In this document: positions 54,801 to 64,000 of the stretch, piece by piece
Position numbering within the stretch: the stretch's first letter is position 1
Layout of the letters: the number at the start of each line of letters is the position of its first letter
Assembly (NCBI GenBank): GCA_033297205.1
Contig: MU859134.1
Span: forward strand, 1 to 64,000
Reading direction: 5' to 3'
From: Pseudoneurospora amorphoporcata
Lineage: Eukaryota; Ascomycota; Sordariomycetes; Sordariales; Sordariaceae
DNA length: 64,000 nt
Made by a program: the position numbers and the translations under genes
Notes under the pieces: model-generated
What the model was told of the DNA's origin: nothing
Databases searched by the model: none
The model's input: the letters and a program-made list of their open reading frames with translations, nothing else

Positions 54801-56248
54801 AGTGTCTCGGAACCCCTCATGCATACCCGTTCAGCAGTTGAGACTCGCATCAACGGGCCTCTGATGCAGAAGGCTAGGTATCCAGAAGAAGTCGAGAACC
54901 GAGGATATCATTACCGTGTGAGCGCCTCCCATGCACACCTCGTAGACCAAATCAGCCTTAACGCCAACGTTAATGCATCCTGAGGTTGTGCCAAATCCTC
55001 CAGTACCTTACATTAGGTCCCGAGAGGTCGTGGCACTCGACTATCTAGGCCAAGAACTGGCTATTACCTACTACCGGCGATGCATTCAGCTACAGTAGCT
55101 CAGCCTGGCTGTGCCCGATACCGACATAAACCGCAGTTTGATATGTTACACTACGTCCATGTACCATGTCTATCGTCTAGCTGCGGATATGGAATCTTCG
55201 TCCAGTTCAACGAGGCGCGGATGAAGAACAGAGAATGAAGAAAGTTAAAGGGAAGGGAGGCAGCGGCGTGCAACTCCTATATCCGAGCTGGCTAACTGTG
55301 GAATTTCAACGCCTTGAATGGAACTAACTAGACATTCAAGACTTTCTGAGCTGTTGACCATGGCAGTAAGTCTACCTGCCGATACTGCCTTGTGTTCCCT
55401 CTTTGACAGGCCAAGCAGCCGATAAAACATCCCCTTGGAGCCACAACATCAGCCAAACGCAGGTACGCATTTTCTTTGCATATCCTAATTCCGAACATCG
55501 GGAATTAGTGGGGACCTTTCTTCCCAAGAATGGAAGGTATACCACCACATGTGATCTCTAGAGGTAGACACACAGAAGTGTCAAATTTCAGGCATATGTA
55601 TGCTCGAAACAGGAAGAAGTATTCAACCATGAAACGTTTCACATGTTCCCTAGTAAATACGCCACACAATCCAGAAACGAAGACACTTCTTCAACGTTGA
55701 CGAATATGAAAGGTTCAGTCCAAATACAGCACCAACCAATTTCTTACAGTCTACAGTCTACAGTCCCAAAAGAGATCCCGCTAGCGCCTAGCTCAGCAGC
55801 AAAGCTGAGAATAGTCTGATGCTGTACTATGTCACACTACCTACTTCCTGCTGCCTTGCCTTGCCTTATCACCGGGCTTGCACGTACATAACAAGAAAAT
55901 CCCAAGGCAAACGGGGATGGAAAGCATGACATGATGTTGCCAAGATCGGATTCAATATCGTCAGCAGCCATCGGGAAATGTCGACACCATGTTCTTTAAG
56001 TATTTAACTTGGCTGACCATGGGGTTGCTTTCCATGTCAGGGAAGGGTACCGGTTTAAGAAGCAGATGCAATGGGATCCACATGTTCCCAATAAGTGAAA
56101 TTAAAACAAAGGGATTCTTAAAAAAAAAAAAAAACCGATGAGTTGCAAATCCAAGTGAAAGCAGTGTCAACATAATTGACAACACCCAAGACTAACACCC
56201 CAACACTTTATTCCGTCTTCGTAATGACAGGAAACAGTAACAATAACC
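51900..56248. other. 4.3-kb stretch without recognisable genes
   Basis: Composition is balanced, not RIP-like. Many overlapping open frames exist (the longest, 52,002-52,661 minus, lacks an obvious domain), but none shows splice-supported or family-like sequence. A 15-nt A run lies near 56,119. It may hold a lncRNA or regulatory DNA, but I see nothing specific. Confidence 0.5.
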
Positions 56249-56367
56249 ACATACGACCATACCCACTGGAAAACTCGGGATCCCGTCCGCTCTCCCATAG
56301 ATAAGCCAGTGAGGGCCAGACTAGTAGTTGGGTCGGTGACGACCAGCGAATCCCTGGTGTTGTATGT
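56249..56367 (+). rRNA. 5S rRNA
   Basis: The 119-nt gene runs from ACATACGACCATACCC to CCTGGTGTTGTATGT. The terminal helix pairs ACATACGACC with GGTGTTGTATGT. The internal RNA polymerase III control region GATCCCGTCCGCTCTCCC and GCCAGTGAGGGCC are present. A T-rich run, CTTTTCTTTT, follows as terminator. It is dispersed rather than in a tandem cluster, as in Neurospora and relatives, and is identical along its length to the copy at 61,662-61,780. Confidence 0.95.
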
Positions 56368-56633
56368 CTTTTCTTTTACTGATTCCTTCTTTTTTCCCGC
56401 TCTCATATCTTCCTTGACTCGTATAATTAATTCATCGGGTTTGCCTTCTCGACTTTTTGGTCTTCTGATGGTTTTTTTTTCCGCTCAATTGAACAGGGGG
56501 AAAGTTGGATCCATCCTGAACAGGCGGTTATGAACCACGGCTTTCGTCAGTTAGATCGATGTGCATTCATTTACTCTAACACATGACGGGAATATCCTCG
56601 TCGGAAACAGTTTGCTCAAATACGTCGATTTGT

Positions 56634-56677
<44 letters not shown>

Positions 56678-57396
56678 GTGGGGGGGTTGGGTTGTTGAGA
56701 CTGTCAAGCTGGTCACGTTCGTTACCTGGCATCGAGGGGAGGTAAATCGTTTGGGTCCGGTTTTCCCAGAGTGGCTTCGTTTCGTTGGGTGTTTTCTGCT
56801 TTTCTTTGAGCTTCCTTCCTTACTGTGACAGGTTTTACGGGTTCTTTTCGGGGACCGTTAACGGTGGAACCCTTCTCGGGAAAGGATGATTCGAGTTCGC
56901 TCTCTGGCATATGGTATGGGAGCCTGTCAACTCTCGTTGGGGAGTTTCAGCCATTTGTTTCAACAAACTGTACAAACACTTTCGCCCTAGACTTGGGAGA
57001 CTTCTGCAACTCGCATCAGATTCTATCGAGAAAGTGAAATCCACATGTGGCTTCTGTGTATCGGACAGTGTCGTGAGTGTATCTGGATCAGAAGACAAAC
57101 TCGGGTGTTGCATGGTTATCAGGATTCCGTCGAGTACCCTTCGTTGAATTTTCGATGAGGACGAGAGTCAGGAAGCGATGGCGAAAACCGATCAACAACA
57201 CACAAAGAAAAACCAACGGATCGAACTGAAACGTCGGTATCGACGAGAGAAGAAAACAGAATCATCTTAGTTACCTCCAAGGCTGCCGAAATGCAAATAC
57301 CTACATAACCATCCAATACCCAATGCCAGCAGGTCCAACCGTGCTTATCCCATCCCCATGAACCCTTCACTAACCCAGACTCCTCCCTCTTCCGCC
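56368..57396. other. Intergenic with a 41-nt poly-T run
   Basis: The T run occupies 56,636-56,676. No gene is supported; open frames crossing the T run are artefacts. Confidence 0.6.
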
Positions 57397-60004
57397 TTAG
57401 AACGTACACTCCCTAACCCTCCCTCCACCCGTCCCCGACCCTCCCACTCCCGGTAACTCATACTCAACCCATCTCGCCGCCCCCTTCCTCCCCGGCACCA
57501 ATATGCTGCCCGGATTCATAACATGACACCCCTCATAGGTCACGCAAAACGGCGGCGCCGTGGTATCCACCAGCACCATGGCCGTCGGCAGCGGGTAGAG
57601 GTACATAGCGGAAGTATAGTCCCAATGTACTGGGCGAATAGCCTGCCGGAAAGGAGCGAGGTAGCCTTGGTCGAGGATAGTTTTCACTAGTTTGCGGGCC
57701 GCGAGGACGTCGTACGGTATGGATGGGGGTGGGAGCATAGTAGTAGACTTCTGGTTAGGGGCCGGGGCCGGATCAACGTCCATGGCGTCGGTCATGGTTG
57801 TGTCTGCCATGTCTGCGTCGTCAACGTCAGGAGCGTCGGGGAGTGATGAGGGTGGGCATTGATTGTCCATTGCCGAGTCGTCGTTGTCGTTATTTGTTGG
57901 TGGCTCCGGCTCGACAGGTGCTTTGTTCGTGTTATTAAGACGGACAGAAGCTCGTCGTAGCCGGGCGGAGATGTCATCTCGGAAAAGAACCATTTCGTGA
58001 CTGGGCCCGAAGAGGGTTATCCTGCTTGGGTTTGTCGTCCAGACTGCTTCGCCGCCTTTTCTCTTGCCAGCGTCCTTTTCTGTTTCTTTGCCTGGGTTGG
58101 CTAATCCTGCTTCGGCATTCGCTGCTGCGAATACCCTCCTGATACGGGAAGTGAACAAATCTGGGACGGGTTTCCTGGGCAAGGGAGTGGCAGCACCACC
58201 TGAGAACGCAGAGACCCACCCGTCGTTGTCACCCGGCACGAAGACGAAGGTGGCCGTCGTGAGCAGACTGGGGAAATCCGCCAGTGTCGACGCCAACGCG
58301 TCGAAAAACTCCTTGTACTCGATGCTCCCACCACTCCCGCCCCTCGCCATAACAGCATGCTGCGTGAAGTTTCCCGCCAGCACAAACGTCATCGGAGTAC
58401 ACCCTTCTGGGTCGCTAGCATATAGACCCAAGATCTTCCTAAGCGCCTGCAGACTTCTCGGCTGATCTAGGTTCAGTTCGCCAATTATCACTGCCCTGCC
58501 CCTTGACGGCCTGCCATCCTCCAACAGGGCCGGCTGCCGAAGAATCCTGTGTTCCAACTTGCGCATCTTGGACCCGACAGCCCTCTCACTGCCTACGCCC
58601 AGGAAGTCGATCCAGCCGAACCCGCCGCCAATGGTATGATCGGCGCCGCTACCGTCGGGTCCACTAACCCCGAGCGTAACCCGGCGCTTTTCGCATGGCG
58701 GCTGACCGATGAAGAAACCCTGGAACCGGCCGCCGATGGTACCACCTACGCCACTGCTCCCGCTGAGACCGTTTCCCATGGTCATGGTTTCCTCCTCCTC
58801 TTCGTAGACGCCGTCAATGAGAACCATCATTCCCGGCGTAAACCAAGCAGAATCCTCAGGGATGGCAACAGCGTGGGAGAGGTCGAGTGTGATGGTGCCC
58901 GTCAGGTCGCTGATGGCGAGGGAGCCAGTCGGGAGGATAACGAGCATGCCTAGCAGCATGTGGTGGGTGCCGTGGCGGCCGAGTAGGTTGGCGATCGGGG
59001 TGATCTTGTGGGAGGAGAGACCGTTGGCGCTGGTTTTTTGACGCAGGCTGGAACCTTGGACGGAGGAGGATTGGAAGGCTTCGTTGCGGAGGATACGTTG
59101 GTGAATGACGTTGTAGCGGTTGCGGAAGGCATCGGTCTTGTGGGAGGCAGCGGGTAATAACGAGGGTTTGGAAGGGTCCCTACAAAGATCAGTTGTAGTT
59201 CCTATGTCGAAGTCGTGCTAAAGGGGCATACCTCTCAAAGTGTTTCTTTCCAATATTATACGTCAACCGTGGCTGGTCAAACGCATGTATAACCTTGAGC
59301 CACCTCCTCACATCCCCGACAGAATCGTCTCCCGGCTCTTCTGTGAACTCCAACCCAGACATGCCAAAGCTGGCATTGCTATCCTCACGGGTTAACGACT
59401 GCACGGGCCTGAGCCCCAGTCGAGTGTGCGCATGTTGTTCGTCTTGCTCGGGCTCTAGCAAGAGACTGTTTTGTCTGCTCAAGCTTCGTGGCCCGGTCAG
59501 GATCTTCCCTCCGCTCATGTTGCCCTCGAGGTTCTTGAGAATGTCCTTCAGCTCGGGGCTGTTCCCTTCGACGATGACGCCGCCATTGCGGTTCTTCCAA
59601 CTCCTTGCCACTTCTTCCAGCACCTTTTCAGCCAAGCCTTCTTCCCTCCATCCTGAGCCACAGTGTCTGCCGATAAAGGTTGCGAGCTCTTGTAGGGCCG
59701 TCGAGGTAAGTGTTAGGCTGTGTTTCTTGGTAAACGTTCGGAAGGCGAGTGGTCGTAGTGTCGCTGGAGGAAGGATGATAGGCAGGATTGCGGCTTTTGT
59801 GAGGACTGGAGGTTGGAACGGCTTCAGTGGGTGTACTGGAGTAGCGAAGGCGGGCGAGGACGAGGGTATCGGGTTGGATGGGCCTGCTGGGTTCTTGGGC
59901 GCAAAGAAGCCGGCGGCTGCTTGTGGTTGCGGTCTTGGTGTTATCTCCTCGGCATTCGTCTGGTCGGGTTTCGATCGTTTTGGCCGGGGACTCTGGACGA
60001 TCAT
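57397..60004 (-). CDS. DPB2: DNA polymerase epsilon subunit B (Dpb2)
   Basis: Dpb2 is the essential second subunit of the leading-strand polymerase and links it to the CMG helicase. Exons 59,232-60,004 and 57,397-59,179 join across a 52-bp intron (GTATGC donor, TTGTAG acceptor), giving 851 residues. The N-terminus, MIVQSPRPKRSKPDQTN, is followed by a small helical region and a disordered stretch. HMLLGMLVILPTGSLAISDL and the ISDLTGTITLDLSHAV segment form the OB-type domain. GRAVIIGELNLDQPRSL, FVLAGNFTQ and FVFVPGDNDGW mark the inactive calcineurin-like phosphodiesterase fold of B subunits. An acidic Asp/Pro-rich insert lies before the last domain, which ends YELPG...RECTF. The start at 60,004 is the first ATG in frame. 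Members in other fungi are 690-900 residues long. Confidence 0.93.
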
Positions 60005-60351
60005 GGTGTCTGTGGTTCTGTGTATTTCAAATAATAGGCACAGTTGACTTTCTATTAGTGCCTCCCCTCCGTGTTGGTGATGGCCGTCATATGTCACTGC
60101 AGTGTCTGGAAGACGCGTAAACTGAGAGACGAAGCAGGGGGACCAAACGCGTTTTGGTGGGGCTCACCCCAGATTTCAGCCAATGCGATCCCCACAATGC
60201 CAGGAACAGGGGCATCAAGGGCCACCCTGGTTGCCGCCGGCAGCGCTAGAGAGGTACCTAGACGCACTAACACCACCAGAGTGACATCAACTAACTCTTG
60301 ACGCCATCACCAACCATTTCATCCTCGATAACAGAGAAGAAGTCAATCAAG
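60005..60351. promoter_or_regulatory. Divergent promoter region
   Basis: These 347 bp separate the start codons of DPB2 (minus) and the small gene at 60,352 (plus). They must hold both promoters. No clear TATA box is seen, as usual for housekeeping genes. Confidence 0.55.
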
Positions 60352-61223
60352 ATGTTGCTAGCTACAAGATTCCGCGTAACTTCTCAGCTGCCAAAAGCAT
60401 TCCGATCGTTCACGACTTTGGAGTCCAACCATAACATCGTAAGTCATCCACCTCCACCACCAACCCCACCCCTCACTTACACTACCAACACCACCACCCT
60501 ATCCTCATCACTACCTCTCATTACTCAAGCCCCATACTAACTCATCTCCAGAAAGTTTTCCCCCTCCCCAACAAAACCCACCTCCTAACCCTCCTCTCCA
60601 CCACTCCCCCCTCACCCACCCTCTCCATCGGCACCACCACCACCCTCCCCCCTACCCCCCAATCCTTCACCACAAACCCCAACTTCCTTTCCATCCTCAA
60701 CTCCGTCCTCGCCGAACACGCCTACTCCGATCCTGGTCTCCAATCCCAAGCCCAAGCCTTCGCTTCACCAGCCGGCTTTTCTTTCCTTCCTGGCTCAGCG
60801 GGTGCTAAAGCAGGCGGCGCAGGCAGAAGGACAGGCAAAAAGGGCAGCGACACCGGCGCAGGCGGGGCATCTGCCGAGGGAGGTGCCGGAGGAGCGGGTA
60901 GAGGGGGGTGGGTACATCTGAGTGATGAGAGGACGCCGGTGGATTTTGGAAGGATTGCCTGGCCGGAGGATATTTTTGGGAGCGTGGAGGTTGATGGGCA
61001 GGGAAAGATCTTGGAGGGGACGTTTCAGGGGAGTGGGACTTATAGGGTTGTTACTAATCAGGGGATGTGAGTACTTGTGCCTTTTTTTCTTTCTGTGATG
61101 TTGGTTGAGGTTGGCTAACGTGGTCTGCTTGGGTGATTCAGCTTAGGACTTAGCCCTTTTCTGATGGAGAAATTGATTGCGAGGTTGAGGGAGGAAGAGG
61201 CGAAGGAGAAGCAGAAGGCTTGA
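60352..61223 (+). CDS. Conserved small protein, probably mitochondrial
   Basis: Three exons, 60,352-60,438, 60,552-61,066 and 61,142-61,223, join in frame to 227 residues. The introns of 113 and 75 bp have GTAAGT and GTGAGT donors, CTAAC branch points and CAG acceptors. The N-terminus, MLLATRFRVTSQLPKAFRSF, is basic and free of acids, like a mitochondrial targeting peptide. A low-complexity Gly/Ala stretch sits in the middle. The conserved part is WVHLSDERTPVDFGRIAWPE, DIFGSVEVDGQGKIL, GTYRVVTNQGILGLSPFLME and a Lys/Glu-rich helix at the end. I have a general memory of this block in fungal proteins of unknown function. The role is not assignable from sequence alone. Confidence 0.8.
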
Positions 61224-61661
61224 TGGAATGTTTGTGTGGTTGAGGGTTATGGATGATAAGCACGACGACGGTAATAAGGGTGGGTGTACGATAAGCGAGC
61301 GGTTAATGCATTGCGTCACTACTCTTCACGCTGTTGCTTTCAAATGGGAAGATGTATGACTTGAGGATTGGTTCAAGTTGATGAGGAGCGCTCAGGCTGT
61401 TATTGTCAAACGATTGATGGGAAGACCAGACATCTTCCTTAATGGGAGTTTTGAAGGCCTGAAGGGATGTGAGCGGCAAAGAGATTCAAAGTTAACTGAC
61501 AGGTTTCGGGTAGGTAAACGCTCCACCCCGGCCTGAGGTAGAAGGTAAATGTTTGGACCGAAACGAAGAGAAAAAAATGGCAAAGAAAGATAACACGATA
61601 GGAATATTTAAAAGTACAAAGCCTATGCGAGAACTCGAGGCAAAAAGAAACGAAAAAATAA
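61224..61661. other. Intergenic, no gene seen
   Basis: This lies between the 3' end of the small gene and the minus-strand 5S gene. The T-rich minus-strand sequence at about 61,650-61,661 is the likely 5S terminator. Confidence 0.55.
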
Positions 61662-61780
61662 ACATACAACACCAGGGATTCGCTGGTCGTCACCGACCCA
61701 ACTACTAGTCTGGCCCTCACTGGCTTATCTATGGGAGAGCGGACGGGATCCCGAGTTTTCCAGTGGGTATGGTCGTATGT
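61662..61780 (-). rRNA. 5S rRNA
   Basis: A 119-nt gene, identical over its length to the plus-strand copy at 56,249. On the minus strand it runs from ACATACGACC at 61,780 to GTTGTATGT at 61,662, followed by a TTTATTTTTTC terminator. The two 5S genes flank DPB2 and its neighbour in opposite orientations. Confidence 0.95.
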
Positions 61781-62242
61781 GATACTATTGCCTAGGAAAC
61801 ACACTTATGTAGCCCGCTACAACCTGTAATGATGAACATTTCATGCTTTCCCCCTAATGGTCAAGAGTCCGTCACTCCTCGTTCGCAAACCCCTACAGAA
61901 ATGTATGCCACCGTCAAATACGGCAGTTGATATTGTAACTATGGCCCTGCCATTCCAATGTTTTACTCTTTGGTTGAAAAGCAGAGTGCGATGCGAGACG
62001 GTATGATAACTTGGCTAAGCAGGATTGTCATCCAGCTACTGTATGTCTTGCCCTGGTGGATAGCTTGGGAGATCAAGAATTTGTTGAGGTCTTGGGGGTA
62101 GTGTCCGATGTATCTTGGCTGGATGGCATCGATGCCAATGAATAGGAGACAGGTAGCGAACCCGCTGACCTGAAGCGCGGAAGAGTGGTTTCTTCTTACC
62201 CGAACAACATATACTGTCACCGTTCCAAGTAACCCCATTCCT
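61781..62242. other. Intergenic, no gene seen
   Basis: The open frame at 61,963-62,250 (minus) has no domain and lies downstream of the HET-like fragment. I see no feature that can be supported. Confidence 0.5.
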
Positions 62243-63155
62243 TCACACAATGATGGTCTCTTGCATAGTCCAACCTCTGAGAAACTCAGGCCTCAGGTCC
62301 TCAAGCGAATTTTCGGGCGAGAGTCCCGGAAGCAGTGGGCGTGTGATGATGTCTACTCGCTCATATGCATCAGGACGCCCTTTGCCGCGGTCAACAGGGA
62401 TAAGCACCATGAAATCGAGATCGTCTCTCCTTTGGCTTATAACACGGAGAGAATATTCACATCGGAGGGGTGATGGTGCGGAAGGCCCCTTATCTGTTTT
62501 GAGCCAGTCTGCGACCAAGCAGAGATGGTCGTTGCCAATAGGGATGCGGAATAAGGGCTCTCTCCACGCTGTACACATAAGCAGCGAATTACAGTAGCTT
62601 CGATTTCGGTCTAAGCAATTCCATCCATCCTCAGACCAGAAGTCTGTTAAGTCCTGCAAGGAACAGCTGGTATATTTTGATGAGAGAAGTGCCTTTGTAT
62701 ACAGAGAGTCCACCTTGGGAAGCCTCCAGAGTAATGTATCACACGCATAGCCAGCGTATGTATGCGCAGAATACGCGGTGTTTCCTTCCATTTGGCTGAG
62801 AAGATAATGTCCTGTGTCTTTTTTCCACGAGATTGTGGTTCCGTCCACATATTCCATGGCAATGCTCTAGGTCAGAGGTTGCGTCGGATGTGTGTATGTC
62901 ATGGATATCTCCCTGGACTGCCAGATCCTGATGCATTTTTCAGGAATTCCCCCCTCAATTTACCCAAGACCAACTTGGGAAGAGACGACGTCTTAATTGT
63001 CCGGGATAGGATATCTCCCAAGCATTGGTTACACCCTCCTCACGAAATGAATCCAAGTGAAGCCTCCAACATAGGCCGACAACCAGACTCTCTGTCATAT
63101 TGACCTTCTCAGAGGAAATGAGCAAACCCCAGACGTTATACATGGGAATTCCCAT
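62243..63155 (-). pseudogene. HET-like C-terminal fragment
   Basis: A C-terminal segment with RRRLFPSWSW (about 62,965-62,995) is the usual PSWSW block of HET-domain proteins. A 97-bp intron (GTAAAT donor at 62,963, CTAG acceptor at 62,867) then joins in frame to MEYVDGTTISWKKDTGH and onward. FMVLIPVDRGKGRPDAYERV and the stop at 62,243 follow. The upstream piece starts MGIPMYNVWGLLISSEKVN at 63,155. The HET core (Y.ALSY.WG, LWIDAICINQ) is absent upstream. It is either a truncated relic of a heterokaryon-incompatibility gene or a gene whose first exons I failed to see. Confidence 0.5.
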
Positions 63156-63188
63156 GGCTGCAGCTTTTCTTCAAATACCTTCAGGTAT

Positions 63189-63443
63189 TTAACTTCGAAA
63201 GAATACATACAAAGAACAAGATCCGTTTTTAGGATCATCAATGTGGCGTAAAGGACAGACATGACGGCAAGACGTAATTGGAATATTTAGCATATAATCT
63301 GCTGAAAAGACCTCGTCGAAATTGATAGCTTTGCAATCGGTGTAGAGCCCGGTGCTAGCTTGTCTGGCCTTGGTAATGTTAGTGGGTATCACGAACCATT
63401 GTATTATCCAAAACCGGGAGGAGGTACTTACTTTGAAGCTCAT
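63189..63443 (-). other. Possible short exon set, low support
   Basis: An ATG at 63,443 reads MSFK followed directly by a GTAAGT donor. A branch-like ACTAAC and an AAG acceptor lie 63 bp on, after which the same frame runs 59 codons to a stop at 63,189. The spliced product would have 63 residues and six cysteines but no recognised domain. It could be a first exon of the HET-like fragment or chance. Confidence 0.25.
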
Positions 63444-63778
63444 GGTGCCTATGTAAAAAAATAGAAATAAAAAAAGAACAAAAAATGAAAAAATAAATAG
63501 GTCTTCAGAACCGCATCCTCGATGCGTAGTTATGTGGTCGGTGTCGTTGTCGGCTTACACGTGCTTCTGTTGTTGACCCTTTGAGCCTCCTTTATGCTGG
63601 CGTTCATGGTGGTAGCGTGTATCGCCACATGATCCCTATCATATCAACGTTCGGAGTTTCCAATTGTCAACAAGGCCGACGCCATTTTTCTATTCGTTAC
63701 TAACTGCAGTAGCCGTTGATCTCGACCCCATCGTATCGGTGATGCCTGACCGAACGCTATCGTGTCACCAGAACCATA
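63444..63778. other. Intergenic, no gene seen
   Basis: This is the spacer between the HET-like fragment region and the 3' end of the last gene. It is A-rich at 63,455-63,498. No feature is supported. Confidence 0.5.
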
Positions 63779-64000
63779 TCACCCACACCATTCTTGCCAC
63801 AACTTCCGAGCCTCCGGATCATATTTTGCGACTACGGACAGTGAAACAAGCCATGTTAGTTGTATTTGCGCGATTCGAAAAAGATATACATAATTCAGAC
63901 TGGTGCACACCTTGCGAGAGCCGGGCGGCGAATTCGTCGGGAAGCATTCTTGGCTTTTTGGCCCTTGACTTCGTCACCTTGTTGGGGCGGAAACCGGAGG
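63779..64000 (-). CDS. 3' end of an unidentified gene (runs off right edge)
   Basis: A partial exon, 63,911-64,000, reads SGFRPNKVTKSRAKKPRM then LPDEFAARLSQ. A 79-bp intron (GTGTGC donor, ACTAACATGG branch point, CCGTAG acceptor at 63,832) joins in frame to VAKYDPEARKLWQEWCG and a TGA at 63,779. The basic C-terminus suggests a nucleic-acid-associated or nuclear protein, but that is a guess. I do not recognise the gene. Confidence 0.6.

Noticed and set aside
56167..56406. Shared protein segment LTGLSMGERTGSRVFQWVWSYV in three places
   Set aside because: It is the translation of the 5S rRNA antisense strand at 40,020, 56,270 and 61,720, not a protein motif.

Overview
The window looks like a filamentous ascomycete (Pezizomycotina, probably Sordariomycetes). 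The evidence is short introns with GTAAGT/GTGAGT donors and CTAAC/CTGAC branch points, scattered 5S rRNA genes of the Neurospora type, HET-domain genes, and a long block that looks mutated by RIP (repeat-induced point mutation). Organism and gene names are inferred from the sequence alone; no database was searched.

Positions 1 to about 39,455 are a gene-dead, TA-rich block made of transposons and duplicated DNA. Supported elements are: a 7.9-kb chromodomain Ty3/gypsy retrotransposon with 221-bp LTRs and perfect ATAAT target duplications (21,837-29,759); a second gypsy element on the same strand (about 14,141-21,124); solo LTRs of three families with 5-bp target duplications; three copies of a small TA-flanked TIR element; and a 1.2-kb TIR element enclosing two smaller ones. 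In the retrotransposons, catalytic residues are changed in the direction RIP predicts (protease D to N, reverse transcriptase YLDD to YLNN, zinc-knuckle C to Y). Several solo LTRs are clean and GC-rich and must be younger than the wave of mutation. Between about 30.9 and 38.5 kb three stretches read like host genes riddled with stops: an S/T-rich single-pass membrane protein, a multi-span membrane protein and a hormone-sensitive-lipase-like esterase. I interpret them as a RIP-inactivated segmental duplication.

The block ends at a 404-bp element made of two 180-bp inverted arms (39,456-39,859), followed by a truncated 5S pseudogene.

Positions 40 to 64 kb are ordinary gene-bearing DNA. In order: a broken HET-domain gene (minus), a conserved fungal protein with one intron (minus), the U2 snRNA gene (minus), an FAD aromatic monooxygenase (plus), a short-chain dehydrogenase (plus), a secreted Fet3/Abr1-type multicopper oxidase with three introns (minus), a 4.5-kb stretch without recognisable genes, a 5S rRNA gene (plus), the DNA polymerase epsilon B subunit DPB2 (minus) sharing a promoter region with a small probable mitochondrial protein (plus), a second 5S rRNA gene (minus), a HET-like C-terminal fragment (minus), and the last exons of an unidentified gene running off the right edge (minus). 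The monooxygenase, dehydrogenase and oxidase are three adjacent redox genes and may form a small oxidative or pigment-type cluster; no polyketide synthase or other core enzyme is visible.
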